DNA of 64,000 nucleotides from Sphingomonas sp. CL5.1 (GCF_013344685.1 NZ_CP050137.1:2659001-2723000), one strand, 5' to 3'. Positions 23,504-33,758 are shown, counted from the first letter of the stretch. Program-made: numbers and translations. Notes: generated by a model from the letters alone, not told the origin.

Positions 23504-26344
23504 ATGAAGCAGGTAACTTCATTTCAGGATTCCGGCCGGTTGTACGGGGTTTCGACTATCGCGCTGGCCGCGTTGCTGGCCTGCCCCGCCGCGGCGCAGC
23601 AGGCAGCGGGTGACGCCGGTACGGCCGCTGCGGCCGAGATCGTCGTGACCGGATCGCGCATTCCCCATCCCGATGTCGAATCGAACAGCCCCGTCAGCGT
23701 GGTCTCGGCAGAGGCGATCAAGCTGACCGCGACCAACGAAACCGATCGTGTGCTGGATATGCTGCCTCAGGTGGCCGGTAGCACGGGTGCCGGCTCCAAC
23801 CTCGGCAGCGGCGCGGCGACGGTCAACCTGCGTAACCTCGGCGCGGTGCGCACGCTGGTGCTGATCAACGGCCGCCGTGTCGTTGGTTCCTCGCCGGACG
23901 GGGTTGTCGACATCAACATGATCCCGCCCGCGCTGCTCGAGCGCGTCGACGTGCTGACCGGCGGCGCTTCCGCCGTTTACGGCTCCGACGCGATGGCCGG
24001 CGTGGTCAATTTCGTGCTGAAGGACAATTTCACCGGAATCCAGCTCGGCGCCAATTCCGGCATCAGCGATCGCGGCGACGCCCGGAACTATCAGTTCGAC
24101 ATCACCGCCGGCACCAATTTTGCCGGCGGCCGCGGCAATGTCGCGGTCTATGCCAGCTATTACAATCGCGACCCGGTTTATGCCGCCGCGCGCGATTACG
24201 CGACGCGCTATCTTGTCGATGCGACCCAGAACGGGGTCGGCGTGCTCGTGCCGGGAGGCAATGCGACCACGCCGCAAGGCACGATCATAGCGCCCGGTCT
24301 GGTCGGCAAGCAGGATCAGTTCGGCAACCCGATCGGCACCGGGGGCGTCTTCTTCGCCCCGGGCGGATGGCGGGCGTATACCGGCGCCGACGCCTATAAC
24401 GACAAACCCTATTCCTATATCTAGATGCCGCTTGAGCGCTGGGAAGCCTCGATGAACGGCCATTACGAGCTGGCCGACAACGTGACCGCGTTCTGGGAAG
24501 GCACCTATGCCCACACCAGGACCGGCTATTCCAACGCGGCGGTGCCGATGGGGACCGCCTCGTTCATCAACAATTTCCAGCTCGACCTGCGCAATCCCTA
24601 TCTGCCCGCTTCGCTGCGGACGTTGCTCGGCGCGCTGGATACGGACAACGACAGTCTCGTGTCGGTGAGCATGAATCGGCGGCTCAATGAGCTGGGCTTG
24701 CGCTCCACCGACCAGCGCCGTGATTTCTGGCGCCTGGTCGGGGGGCTGAAGGGCAATCTGACCGACCGATTGAAGTGGGAGTTCTTCGTCAACTACGGGA
24801 AGAGCACGATCGAGGACCATCAATATGGCGGGGTCCGCCTCGATCATTTCCAGGCGGGGCTGCTGACCAATCCGGCCAATCCGATGGCCTGTGCCTCCGC
24901 CGATCCGGGCTGCGTCGTGCTCGACCTGTTCGGCGCCAATTCCCTGACCCCGGCGATGACCAATTATCTTTCCGCCGGCGATCTGGTGAACCGCACCCGC
25001 GTAGAGCAGACGCAGATCGGCGGCGACATTTCGGGTACGTTGTTCTCGCTGCCGGCGGGTGACGTCGGCATCTCGGTCGGCGCCGAATACCGCCGCGAAA
25101 GCTCGGCCTTCATGCCCGACCCGCTCTACACGCAAGGGATCGTCCTGGCGCGCTTCGCCGGTCTCCAGCCGACGCAGGGAAGCTATGACGTGAAGGAGGC
25201 GAACGCGGAGCTATATGTCCCGATCCTCGCCAACACGCCGGGATTCCAGCTCCTCGCCTTTGAAACGGGCGTCCGCGTTTCCGATTATTCATCGGTCGGA
25301 TCGGTCATCGCCTACAAGTTCGGGGGTGAATATACGCCGTTCGAGGGGCTGAAGCTGCGCGGCTCGTTCGAGCGCGCGGTGCGCGCGCCGAACGTCAACG
25401 AACTCTATGGCGGTCTCACCAGCACCGCGCCGCTCGCCACTGATTTCTGCAACGCGACGGCATCGCGCACCACGGCGCAGCGGACGTTCTGCCAGCAACT
25501 CGGTGTGCCCGCCGCGCTGCTCGACGTGTTCACGCAGCAGAACGCCTTCATCACCGTGGTGAGCGGCGGCAATCCCAACCTCAAGGCGGAAACGTCGAAC
25601 ACCTGGTCATTCGGCGCCGTGCTCCGGCCGACTTTCGTGCCGCGGCTCCAGATCACCGTCGATTATTATAATATCGAGGTGAACAACGCGATCGCCGGCT
25701 TCGGCGGCGGGTTGGCCGGCACGATCGGGGCCTGCGCCGCGAACATGTCGCTCAGCAACCCGTTCTGCGCGCCGCTGACGCACCGGGCGGAGGACGGCCA
25801 GCTTTTCCAGGTGCCGTTGCTCAACGCCAATATCGCGAACCTGACCTCCGAGGGCGTGGACTTCGCGCTGTCGTACAACTTCCCGGTCGGCGCGGGGAAG
25901 CTCGCCTATTCGCTCGCCGGCACTTATCTGATCAAAAACACCTCGCAAGGCGGGCCGGGGCTGCCGGTGATCGATTGCGCGGGCTTCATCGGCGGCGGCG
26001 CATGCGGCGACGTCAATCCGCACTGGCGGCTGAACCAGCGGCTCACCTATAGCATCGACAAGGTGCAGGTGACGCTGAATCACCGCATGATCGGCAGCGC
26101 GCAGGACGGGCGCATCGCCAGCGCCATCGCCAATGGCGTGACGCCGCCGTCGCTCGCGGTTCCGTCGACGCCAAACATCCACTATTTCGATCTTGGCTTC
26201 TTCCTCGATGTGAACGAGCATTTCTCGATACACGCCTCGGTCAACAATATCTTCGATAGGCTGCCCCCTTATCAGCTATTCGAACTGGACACCTACGACC
26301 CCATCGGGCGCGCCTTCACCGTCGGCGCTAACGTGAAATTCTGA
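23504..26344 (+). pseudogene. TonB-dependent receptor split by an in-frame TAG
   Basis: The signal peptide and the plug domain (EIVVTGSRIPHPDVESN, LVLINGRRVVGSS, GGASAVYGSDAMAGVVNFVL) are in a 306-codon first part. A TAG at 24422-24424 follows YNDKPYSYI, and the same frame continues MPLERWEASMNGHYELADNV for 639 codons to a normal barrel end (AFTVGANVKF). Relatives carry a Q- or T-like residue before PLERW, so CAG to TAG is the likely change. Total would be 946 aa, a normal size. An in-frame ATG directly follows the TAG. Without readthrough the receptor is dead; it would have imported a ureide-type ligand across the outer membrane. Confidence 0.8.
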
Positions 26345-26484
26345 TCGATCCGGGGCGGCGGCGTCCGACGGCGCCGCTCCGGGTTTGCTACCTGCTGGTT
26401 TCAGGGCATATGCGGGTACGGGCTTGCGAAACCCGTTTGAATGGGCGTACGAAAACCTGCCAAGGGTGCAGGGGCGAAAAGTCG

Positions 26485-26958
26485 ATGCGGATCAAGAAGA
26501 TATACGATCCCAGCAACAGTGATTTTCGCTTGGAGAGTTCGCCATTCTATTTGATGGCTCACGCTGATTATAAATATCATGAAGATATGAATGTGGTATT
26601 GCATAAGTATGGCGTGTCAAAATCCATCTATAGAATCATGACCGTCTTGCGCGAGACAGATACCGCCAGTATCGGGTTTATCGCTGACGCGGCTCTCATC
26701 AAACGCCCCACGGTAAGTAGGATCCTCGATCGGATGCTCGAACAGGGGTTGGTGACGAGTCAGCCGAACGTCGAAGATAATCGCATAACCGATGTGACGC
26801 TGACGCCGGCTGGACAAGAAATGCTTACGAAGCTCACGCCCATTGTTAACCGGCAGTTTCTTCGGGCAATGGAAGGTGTAAGTAACAACGATCTTTCCCA
26901 ACTTGTGCGGATACTGCAAAAAATTGGTAGAAATCTTAGCAAGCTGCCGATTGAATAA
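26485..26958 (+). CDS. MarR-family transcriptional regulator
   Basis: 157 aa. A winged helix-turn-helix, IGFIADAALIKRPTVSRILDRM (about 71-92) with the wing EDNRITDVTLTPAGQEML (about 102-119), is typical of MarR. Base composition is clearly lower in GC than its neighbours, pointing to separate origin. It lies 140 bp after the receptor and before an IS3 remnant. Its target is unknown; it may control the receptor or the ureide genes. Confidence 0.8.
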   Translation: MRIKKIYDPSNSDFRLESSPFYLMAHADYKYHEDMNVVLHKYGVSKSIYRIMTVLRETDTASIGFIADAALIKRPTVSRILDRMLEQGLVTSQPNVEDNRITDVTLTPAGQEMLTKLTPIVNRQFLRAMEGVSNNDLSQLVRILQKIGRNLSKLPIE

Positions 26959-27052
26959 TATAGCGCAGTCGGGCGTATTGCTCGACGATATCGACGCAGT
27001 CTCGGTGAAGCTACCTTCCTCAACTAAGGCTTGAAGCTATTCGAGCCCTCCG

Positions 27053-27208
27053 ATGGCACTCGAAACCTTCGAGGACGTCGCCGAGCAGCTTCCGTGCTTC
27101 ATCAACGACACGTACAACAATCGCCGCCTACATTCCGCGATCGCCTATCTCAGTCCCGCGCAGTTCGAAGAGCAACTTACCCGGCCAGCGGTCAAATCCG
27201 CCGTCTGA
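27053..27208 (+). pseudogene. IS3-family OrfB, C-terminal remnant
   Basis: Reads ALETFEDVAEQLPCFINDTY then NNRRLHSAIAYLSPAQFEEQ, the classic end of IS3-family OrfB (YN-x-RRLHSALGYLSP). The catalytic core is missing. With the N-terminal remnant at 10686-10915 it brackets the ureide island, but the two are in opposite orientation. Confidence 0.7.
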
Positions 27209-27436
27209 ACCTGCCGGCACCAGGGAACCACTCCAATACGGGGTCCCGTTTGCGCGCCGTTTGACAGCCCGATGCTCAAGGGTTTTCATCCCTTATGTCG
27301 CCCGATACCGGCCGCGCCGGCCAGACGCTCGGCGGCCGATGGAACCGGCGGGAACCAATATCCGGCCGTAGGGGGAGAGTGGTGTGCCGCTTGGCGCGCC
27401 AAAGACGAATCGCGGCTCGTTCCATTTTCGGGGGGA

Positions 27437-27562
27437 CTCGATGCCTCGCGCCTTCGGGAGTTCTTCCTCGTGCATCGACGCCGCCTGGTCCAATATCTCC
27501 GGATAAGGCTACGATCGGAAAGCGAGGCCGAGGATGCCGCGCAAAGCTCCGGGGAGATGTGT
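27437..27562 (+). pseudogene. ECF sigma factor, N-terminal fragment
   Basis: The frame contains LREFFLVHRRRLVQYLRIRL followed by RSESEAEDAAQ, the region-2 start of FecI-like sigma factors (xxL-x-RYL-xx-R-xx-xx-xEAED-x-xQ). Homology ends at once after AAQ. Truncated and probably silent. Confidence 0.4.
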
Positions 27563-27629
27563 AGATTACGTTGTCGAGCCAGCTCTCTGCCCACCTTTGC
27601 GCGGGTGCTGGGTCGCGGTCAGGCCGGTG

Positions 27630-28412
27630 GAACGGGCAACGGCGCAGGAGGACAGGTGCGCACGGCTGTGGCTACCAGCGAACCTACGCGTTTCGGTCCC
27701 GCTGTTCGTGCCAGCGAACATAATATGGGGCGATGGCACAGGGCGCGGACGGTCGGTGCGATCCATCGTTCCTGTGCGTGACGGAGCCACCAGGATTTCG
27801 ACTTCATACGCCCTGGCGTTCCGCGCCTGGAAGGTTCGCTCGGTGTTGATCGTGAATGTGGGATCGACCGCCTTCAACATCTCCCATAAGGTCTGCTCGC
27901 CATCGCGTGATTCGGGTTGCGCCCAGGCGAGGTCGAAATCTTCCGTCTCTTGCGGGATTTCGGGAATGAAGCCTGCCGCCTCGAGCGCATAGGCGGCGAT
28001 GGCGTTGGTGCCCACCACGATCAGCGATTGGTCGAGCAGGCCGCGGCGGTCGGCTTCGCGAAGAATCGGGCCTGCGTCGCTGGAGATCATCGGTACCCGA
28101 AGCGCGCGAGAGACGTGCGGATTCGTCGAGCGATACCTTGCTTGCATCACGCCGCTCCTTGGCGGCCGATTTTTCTGTGCGATAGGTCGTGAATTTCGCG
28201 GCAAGCTTGTCCGACCAGGGGCCGAGGCTCCGGCCATTTCCGCTGCGGTCCCTGATTTCATACAGATAGGCGCGGCCGCCCACTTCCTTGCGTCTGAGGT
28301 CATAGGGCAGGGATGCGAGCACGCGCTCGGCCTCCATCCACACGTCATATCGCTGCCGAAGATTGACGAGCGTGTGCGCTTGCTCGTCCGAGAAGGTTCG
28401 AACCGCATTCAT
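27630..28412 (-). pseudogene. GSU2403-type nucleotidyltransferase-fold protein, broken
   Basis: The start MNAVRTFSDEQAHTLVNLRQ runs to SLDESARLSRA. A frame change at 28102-28108, in a CGCGCG tract, then joins LRVPMISSDAGPILREADRR, followed by VGTNAIAAYALEAAGF and ETEDFDLAWA, the GTNAIxAYE and ED-x-D motifs of this nucleotidyltransferase fold. Two missing bases explain the shift. The C-terminal third is also absent after VEILVAPSRTGT. Relatives are of uncertain role, sometimes AbiEii-like. Confidence 0.6.
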
Positions 28413-28669
28413 GGGGTGTGTATCCCACATTCTCGAAAAAGTACCAAACGAAGGATAATGCGACAGGGTGTCGATAGAATGTGTCGGCCTATCCTCGAAA
28501 ATTATCCCACATATTAGAGTTTTTCCTGAAACGCGGGACAAGGCGATTCAGGTGAACCTGTACAACGCTGTGTCCTTCCAAGCCGGCAGACGATCCGCAG
28601 GGTTGCCTGTAATGTGAATCAGATCCTTCGGAGGTGAGCCTGAACGCGGTCATCTCCACCCGGCCACTC

Positions 28670-29251
28670 TCATGGCTTCAGGCCCTTTGCCATGTTGAGA
28701 TGGGCGGTCACTGTCGGGATGAGTCCGGTCGCGAACGTCTTGAGCGGCGCGACGTCGCCAGTGGCCGAATAGGCATTGAGTGCGTCGAGCGCCGCCTGAT
28801 GGCCGGCGACCTGGGCGTTGACATATGCCTTGTCGAAGTCTGAACCGGTCACGGCCTTGAGCCCATCGAGCTTCTGCTGCTGGTCAGGCGAGAGCGTGGG
28901 ATCAGGAGTGATCGGCGGACTCGCGGACGCGGCTGCCGTCTTCAGCTTTGCCGTCGATCCCGTGTGCGCGTCGATCATCTTCTGGGCGAACCTCTTGATC
29001 GCCGCCGATCTGGAGGCGGTAAGCGCGAGCTTCGAGGTCGCGATCTCGAACGCGTCGCTGGCGGCCGCCGCGTTCGCGAACCCCTGCCCGGTAGCCGGCG
29101 CGGCTGCGATCATGCTCGCGTCTGTCGCGGTGGCATTGTCGACGGTCGTGACCACAGCGGTGTTGGTCGTGTCTGATGTCGTCTCCTTGTGACCGCAAGC
29201 AGCCAGGGCGAGCATCGTGGCCGAGGTGAAGGCGATGGTCTTGAAGCGCAT
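28670..29251 (-). CDS. DUF4142 lipoprotein
   Basis: 193 aa. The signal peptide ends in the lipobox LAAC (Cys19), so it is lipid-anchored. The helical DUF4142 domain spans about 60-190 (ASDAFEIATSKLALTASRSA, KRFAQKMIDAHTGSTAKL, then AYVNAQVAGHQAALDALNAY). The family is ferritin-like in shape, periplasmic and often stress-linked; no metal ligands are obvious. It is divergent from the DUF3597 gene, with 135 bp between them. Confidence 0.8.
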   Translation of the reverse strand: MRFKTIAFTSATMLALAACGHKETTSDTTNTAVVTTVDNATATDASMIAAAPATGQGFANAAAASDAFEIATSKLALTASRSAAIKRFAQKMIDAHTGSTAKLKTAAASASPPITPDPTLSPDQQQKLDGLKAVTGSDFDKAYVNAQVAGHQAALDALNAYSATGDVAPLKTFATGLIPTVTAHLNMAKGLKP

Positions 29252-29386
29252 GTGTCCGTCTCCCTGTCGTCGGCATCGCAAACGTGCGGTCGGGCCCGAC
29301 GTTCCGGACGCGTGGACCTTTGCCGAGGTTTTCACGTTGTGCGTCCCGAACGCCGGCATTTCGCCTGCGACCAGGGAGTGGCGAAC

Positions 29387-29788
29387 ATGGGCATCTTTGG
29401 CTCGATCATGGACAAGATTTTCCACCATCCTGCCACCGCAACGCCCGCGCCGGATTCGGCGCAAACGAGTGAGCCGGCTCAACCGACCGCGCCAGCGCGG
29501 CCTGCGGCTGCAGATGCCGCGCCCACAAGCGTCGATGTGGGCGCCGTGCTTTCCGAAATGGCGTCGATGAAGGACGGCGGGGGCGGCAACTACCAGACGT
29601 CGATCGTCGACCTGCTGAAGCTGCTCGATCTCGATTCCAGCCTTACTGCCCGCAAGGAGCTGGCGAACGAGTTGAGCGTGCATGTGGGTGAAGACGGAAG
29701 CGCTGAGCAGAACATCGCGCTGCACAAGGCGGTGATGCAGAAGCTTGCCGACAACGGAGGCGTCGTGCCCGACAGCATGCGCGGTTGA
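29387..29788 (+). CDS. DUF3597 family protein
   Basis: 133 aa. MGIFGSIMDKIF at the start, a Pro/Ala linker (about 14-47), and the domain VDVGAVLSEMASMKDGGGGN then YQTSIVDLLKLLDLDSSLTA. This is a LysM-adjacent, stress-associated domain of unknown function. A GGGAG ribosome binding site precedes it. Its stop overlaps the TTG start of the DUF2252 gene. Confidence 0.8.
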   Translation: MGIFGSIMDKIFHHPATATPAPDSAQTSEPAQPTAPARPAAADAAPTSVDVGAVLSEMASMKDGGGGNYQTSIVDLLKLLDLDSSLTARKELANELSVHVGEDGSAEQNIALHKAVMQKLADNGGVVPDSMRG

Positions 29789-31005
29789 GCATTGGAAACC
29801 AGGGGAAGCGCGCCTTGGCCAGCCGGATGAAGCTGCGCTTGAACGCGCTCATCCACCGGCGCGACCTGAAGATGGCGGAATCGGTGCACGCCTATGTGCG
29901 TGGCAACACCGCCAGGTTCTATGAATGGCTCGTGGCGTCGCCGGTCTACAAGAACATCCCGATCGGGCCCGCGGTCTGGATCTGCGGGGACTGTCATCTC
30001 GGTAACCTCGGACCGCTGGCGGACGCGCAAGGACGCATTGATGTCCAGATTCGCGACCTCGACCAGACCATTATCGGTAACCCCGCGCACGACCTCATTC
30101 GCCTGGGACTCTCGCTTGAGACGGCTGCCAGGAGTTCGGACCTCCCCGGCGTCACCACCGCGCGGATGATGGAGGCCATGATCGACGGCTATGCGCGAGC
30201 GCTCACCATTGACGAAGGCGACGATCCACCCGAACCGGAGGTCGTGCGCTCGGTCCGGCGTGTCGCGGTAGGCCGCCGCTGGCGTCACCTTGCGAGGGAA
30301 CGCATCGACGGCGTCGAGCCGACGATTCCGATCGGGAAGCGATTCTGGAAACTCGCCCGTGACGAACGCGAGGCAATCGAAGCACTCTTCCGCGAACCGC
30401 AGGTCCTGGACCGGGCCCGCCAATTGGCCGGGGTTGGAAAGAAGGCTATGATCCGTGTCGTGGATGCGGCCTATTGGCGCAAAGGATGCAGTTCCCTCGG
30501 CAAGGCGCGATACGCCGTCCTGCTGGGAGTGGGCGGGCATAAGTCGGGACACGAGCACTACGCGCTGATCGACATCAAGGAGGCGGTGCCTACGCTGGCG
30601 CCCGCCGCGGAAGGGGCGGTTGTGCCGAGGGACGCTGCCGAGCGCGTCGTGGCGGGCGCACTGGCCCTCGCGCCCAATCTCGGGGAGCGAATGATTGCGG
30701 CGAGGCTCCTCGGAAGACCAGTGGTGATGCGTGAGCTCGCGCCGCAGGACCTGAAGATCGAGGTGGAGCAGTTCTCGCGGAAGGAGGCTGTCGAGGCGGC
30801 GGCCTATCTCGCGTTCGTGGTCGGGGTCGCGCACGCGCGCCAGATGACCTCCGTGCAGCGCTCCATCTGGCACGGCACGCTGCTCGAGCGGCAGGCTGGC
30901 AATCTCGAAGCGCCATCCTGGTTCTGGCGTTGCGTTGTCGACCTCGCCGCATCGCATGAAGCCGGATACCTTGAGCATTGCAGGAAGTTTGCATTGGCGG
31001 CGTGA
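29785..31005 (+). CDS. DUF2252 family protein (kinase-like fold)
   Basis: 406 aa. MAESVHAYVRGNTARFYEWL (about 31-50), ICGDCHLGNLGPL (about 67-79) and QIRDLDQTIIGNPAHDLIRL (about 90-109) match DUF2252, a family related to aminoglycoside-phosphotransferase-like kinases (the CGDxHLGN loop resembles the HGD-x-H-x-x-N catalytic loop). The substrate is unknown. A TTG start overlaps the DUF3597 stop (TTGA); an ATG at 29827 is an alternative. Confidence 0.75.
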   Translation: MSIGNQGKRALASRMKLRLNALIHRRDLKMAESVHAYVRGNTARFYEWLVASPVYKNIPIGPAVWICGDCHLGNLGPLADAQGRIDVQIRDLDQTIIGNPAHDLIRLGLSLETAARSSDLPGVTTARMMEAMIDGYARALTIDEGDDPPEPEVVRSVRRVAVGRRWRHLARERIDGVEPTIPIGKRFWKLARDEREAIEALFREPQVLDRARQLAGVGKKAMIRVVDAAYWRKGCSSLGKARYAVLLGVGGHKSGHEHYALIDIKEAVPTLAPAAEGAVVPRDAAERVVAGALALAPNLGERMIAARLLGRPVVMRELAPQDLKIEVEQFSRKEAVEAAAYLAFVVGVAHARQMTSVQRSIWHGTLLERQAGNLEAPSWFWRCVVDLAASHEAGYLEHCRKFALAA

Positions 31006-31276
31006 TCGAGCGTGGCGCGGATGGCCAAGTGGCTGGACCGCGTCGCCTCGGGTGGGTTTACCATGAGCCAGCGGGTGTGTTCGTCGCAGGGTGACACCAA
31101 GTGCGCGCGTAGGTGTCGCGGTGGTACAACGTGCATGACGGCCGGCCGAGCGATGCTGGCTGCGATCTGTTCGCGACGAGCCGGTACCTATCGAGGCCCT
31201 TCGCTGGCAAGTCTGGCGATTCTGACCGCGTCTCGGGTTATCACTTCGAAGCGTGTTCAAGCATTCTGGAGGCTAT

Positions 31277-31462
31277 ATGACCAGAGTTCACGAAACGCCG
31301 TCAGATGTCGTATCCTTGGATGGACACGTCCTGGTCGACGGGCCCGGTGGCGTTGCCCTCACTCTTACGCCCCATGCGGCCGTGAAGACCGGTGAGCGCC
31401 TGATCGAACATGCCGGTCACGCGCAGCGGCAAACCGACGGCAAACCGGGCGGTGAGCGATAG
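31277..31462 (+). CDS. Small hypothetical protein (61 aa)
   Basis: MTRVHETPSDVVSLDGHVLV followed by DGPGGVALTLTPHAAVKTGERLIEHAGHA. The pattern of alternating strand residues then a helix looks natural and resembles short proteins seen near stress genes in sphingomonads. No clear ribosome binding site. Function unknown. Confidence 0.45.
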   Translation: MTRVHETPSDVVSLDGHVLVDGPGGVALTLTPHAAVKTGERLIEHAGHAQRQTDGKPGGER

Positions 31463-31799
31463 TTGCAGTTCGCCAAGGCGGCCAAGCCAGACCCGGCCAT
31501 CGCAGCCGATGATTAGTCGAAGTATATTCCGTCATCAGATGGACCGGAATATCGCTATCCTGGCGAGCAGTTCTTCGTTTAGTCGGATGCATCCGATTTT
31601 GTTTCAGTCGCTCCGCCCGTTGCATGCGAACGGTCGGTCTCAAAGAGCGTAGGCGCTCCGGCTGATTCACGGTCAATCAATCTCGACTGAAAACAGCGCG
31701 GCATCTTCCGGAACAGATCGGCTGCAGCCAAGTTATTAGCCGAGCCAGGCGAAGCCTCGAAAAAAAAGGCTTTGTAGCTTTGCGAAGGAGTCAGGATTT
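31463..31799. other. Non-coding stretch before the next secreted protein
   Basis: No supported gene. The end carries a GAAGGAG ribosome binding site for the gene at 31800; an AT-rich segment near 31730-31780 may be its promoter. Confidence 0.35.
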
Positions 31800-32093
31800 A
31801 TGAAACTTCCGATTTTCGGAGCCATGGCGGCTGCCCTTGTTACAACTGCGGCATATGCAGATTCCCACAATCCCGCGGTCAAATCCAGCAAGCCGATTGC
31901 AACCCATGTCGCGGCCAAGGGGCATAACTCTTTTACCGAGGCGCAGGCGCGGGGCCGCATCGAGAAAGCGGGTTATACCGACGTCGGCAAGCTCAGCAAG
32001 AACAGCAACGGCATCTGGCAGGGAGCAGCGATCAAGGACGGCCAAAAAGTGAAAATCGGACTGGATTACAAGGGTAACGTAATCCTGCGCTAA
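31800..32093 (+). CDS. Small exported PepSY-like protein
   Basis: 97 aa with a signal peptide (MKLPIFGAMAAALVTTAAYA). The mature part NSFTEAQARGRIEKAGYTDV then KNSNGIWQGAAIKDGQKVKIGLDYKGNVI has a helix plus three-strand pattern like PepSY/YpeB domains. It is probably periplasmic. Strong ribosome binding site (GAAGGAG). The stress-protein-like gene begins 31 nt downstream. Confidence 0.65.
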   Translation: MKLPIFGAMAAALVTTAAYADSHNPAVKSSKPIATHVAAKGHNSFTEAQARGRIEKAGYTDVGKLSKNSNGIWQGAAIKDGQKVKIGLDYKGNVILR

Positions 32094-32124
32094 TCCCCGT
32101 TCACCGAAATATCAGGAGAGAGAG

Positions 32125-32742
32125 ATGTCAAAAACCGTTACTGCGCTTTTCGATCACTATTCGGAAGCAACAAGCGCCGTAGGTGATCTTGAAGCCATCG
32201 GCATCGATCAAGACGATATCAGCATTATCGCGAATAATGCGCACGGGCAGCATGACGCCAACGAAAGGTCCGGTGATCACACCGGGCTGGGCGGTGGCAC
32301 CGCGATTGGTGCCGCCGTTGGCGGCGCTGGCGGACTGCTCGCCGGTCTCGGATTGCTTGCAATTCCTGGGCTCGGACCGATCGTTGCGGCTGGCTGGCTG
32401 GCCGCCACCGCGGTGGGCGCCGGTGTCGGCGCGGCTGCCGGAGCTGCAGCCGGGGGCATCGTGGATGCCCTGAAAAACGCCGGACACAGCGATGACGATG
32501 CGAACTTCTATGCCGAAGGTCTGCGGCGAGGCGGCACGCTTGTGAGCGCCAAAAGCCCGGAGAGCAAGGTCGCCGAGGCTGAGGAGGTGTTGCGGCGGCA
32601 CAAGGCCGTCGATCGCGAAACGCGTTCGGCAGCCTATCGCACCGGAGGATGGACGCGGTTCGATCCGGCTGCTCCTGCCTATAGCGCGGAAGAAATCGAA
32701 CGTGAGCGCGCCACTTACGGCTCGATTGCCGACCGGTACTGA
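32125..32742 (+). CDS. General stress protein 17M-like membrane-associated protein
   Basis: 205 aa. The first 45 residues (TALFDHYSEATSAVGDLEAI, then GIDQDDISIIANN) match the YflT/17M domain. A long Gly/Ala-rich hydrophobic pair of helices follows (about 55-115, with LLAIPGLGPIVAAGWLAATA), then a second alpha/beta segment (DANFYAEGLRRGGTLVSAKS). GGAGAGAG ribosome binding site. Likely induced by stress and membrane-associated; role unknown. Confidence 0.75.
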   Translation: MSKTVTALFDHYSEATSAVGDLEAIGIDQDDISIIANNAHGQHDANERSGDHTGLGGGTAIGAAVGGAGGLLAGLGLLAIPGLGPIVAAGWLAATAVGAGVGAAAGAAAGGIVDALKNAGHSDDDANFYAEGLRRGGTLVSAKSPESKVAEAEEVLRRHKAVDRETRSAAYRTGGWTRFDPAAPAYSAEEIERERATYGSIADRY

Positions 32743-32896
32743 TCGGCAATTGGGGCGGACTCTGTCCGCCCCTGCTGCTGCAGAATTCGCTCAACATTCT
32801 CCCGTTTATACTCAGTGACCAGATCGCTGAACGCTATAAACAAAAGAGCACGCCAAATACCGCCGGCTGGCTGCTACTTTTAGCGTCGTGCGCGCC

Positions 32897-33265
32897 TCAA
32901 TCGGGTTCGTCAACGCTATGGGTCAATACGCTGACAAGCTTACCGAAGGGATCGCGCACATAGAAGCGGCGGACGCCCTAGGGTTCCTGCTGTGGTCCAT
33001 ATTCAATATCGAACCCTGCTTCCTTGGCACGGCCGAGCACGTCGTCGAGGTCATCCACCTCGATCGAAAAATCGGGGACTGGAGTGCTCGAGCCCCCTTC
33101 GCTTGCGATGCTGATCTGTGGTGCGATTACGACAGGTGTAGCTGCGAAGGTCATGATCCAGCCGTGATCCATGACAACTTCGAGGCCCAAAACACCGCCA
33201 TAGAAGGTGCACGCGGCGTCAGGTCGGGTTGTCGCGACGTTCGCGATAATGCGCTTGGCCACCAT
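32897..33265 (-). pseudogene. VOC (glyoxalase-like) protein with an in-frame TAG
   Basis: MVAKRIIANVATTRPDAACT, FYGGVLGLEVVMDHGWIMTF and FSIEVDDLDDVLGRAKEAGF are a normal VOC start. At 32978-32980 a TAG replaces what should be Trp (EP-W-GVRRFYVRDPFGKLV); the same frame then completes the domain and stops at 32897. A single G to A change explains it. About 95 of 122 residues are made, losing the last strand and one metal ligand. Confidence 0.7.
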
Positions 33266-33758
33266 CCACGTTCTCCTCGTTGAGCCGTGTCTCCGTCTCG
33301 ATCATAGCCAAAAGGCAACGGGAACTGCATGTCAGCAATCTGCACGTTGGCAACATTCTCGATGTTTTTGGCGTTCTTTCGATCTGCGGGAAATTTCATA
33401 CGGAGTGCTACGTTGATCAGGCGCCGGGCCGCGCAAGCATGGCGCGCAGCCGGGATTATGTCCCGGCTGCATTTCGTTCGCGTGTCCTGAAAGTCATTGC
33501 GTTGATTAGCGGCATCACGACCAACTCGCCTTGCAATCAGGGTATCTCCAAGAGCGCGACCGGGTTTAATGACGGCCCCCGGTCGTACTCTTCCTGGACT
33601 CGTGGGTGGCCTTCGTATCGGATTGCCAATCCCGCCTCATCGCCGCAGCGGGAACTAATAATGGGCGCAGGAGGTAAAAAAGCTCCCCTGGTTGCACGAA
33701 GTCTAGCCCGAAACCGTAGGATTTTGCACAAACCCGGAGACTCATATCGGAGCGGGTG
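33266..33758. other. No recognisable gene
   Basis: Only short, composition-poor frames; no conserved motif or RNA gene seen. The last 60 bases should carry the leader of the dipeptidase gene. Confidence 0.35.

Noticed and set aside
24420..24428. TAG as a recoded sense codon (for example pyrrolysine)
   Set aside because: No pylTSBCD-like genes are in the window, the two TAG sites replace different residues (Gln-like and Trp), and other genes use TAG as a normal stop (uraD).
23519..25135. A 538-codon minus-strand frame opposite the split TonB receptor, spanning the TAG
   Set aside because: No recognisable domain; the receptor frame has plug and barrel motifs on both sides of the TAG. The antisense frame is a composition effect.
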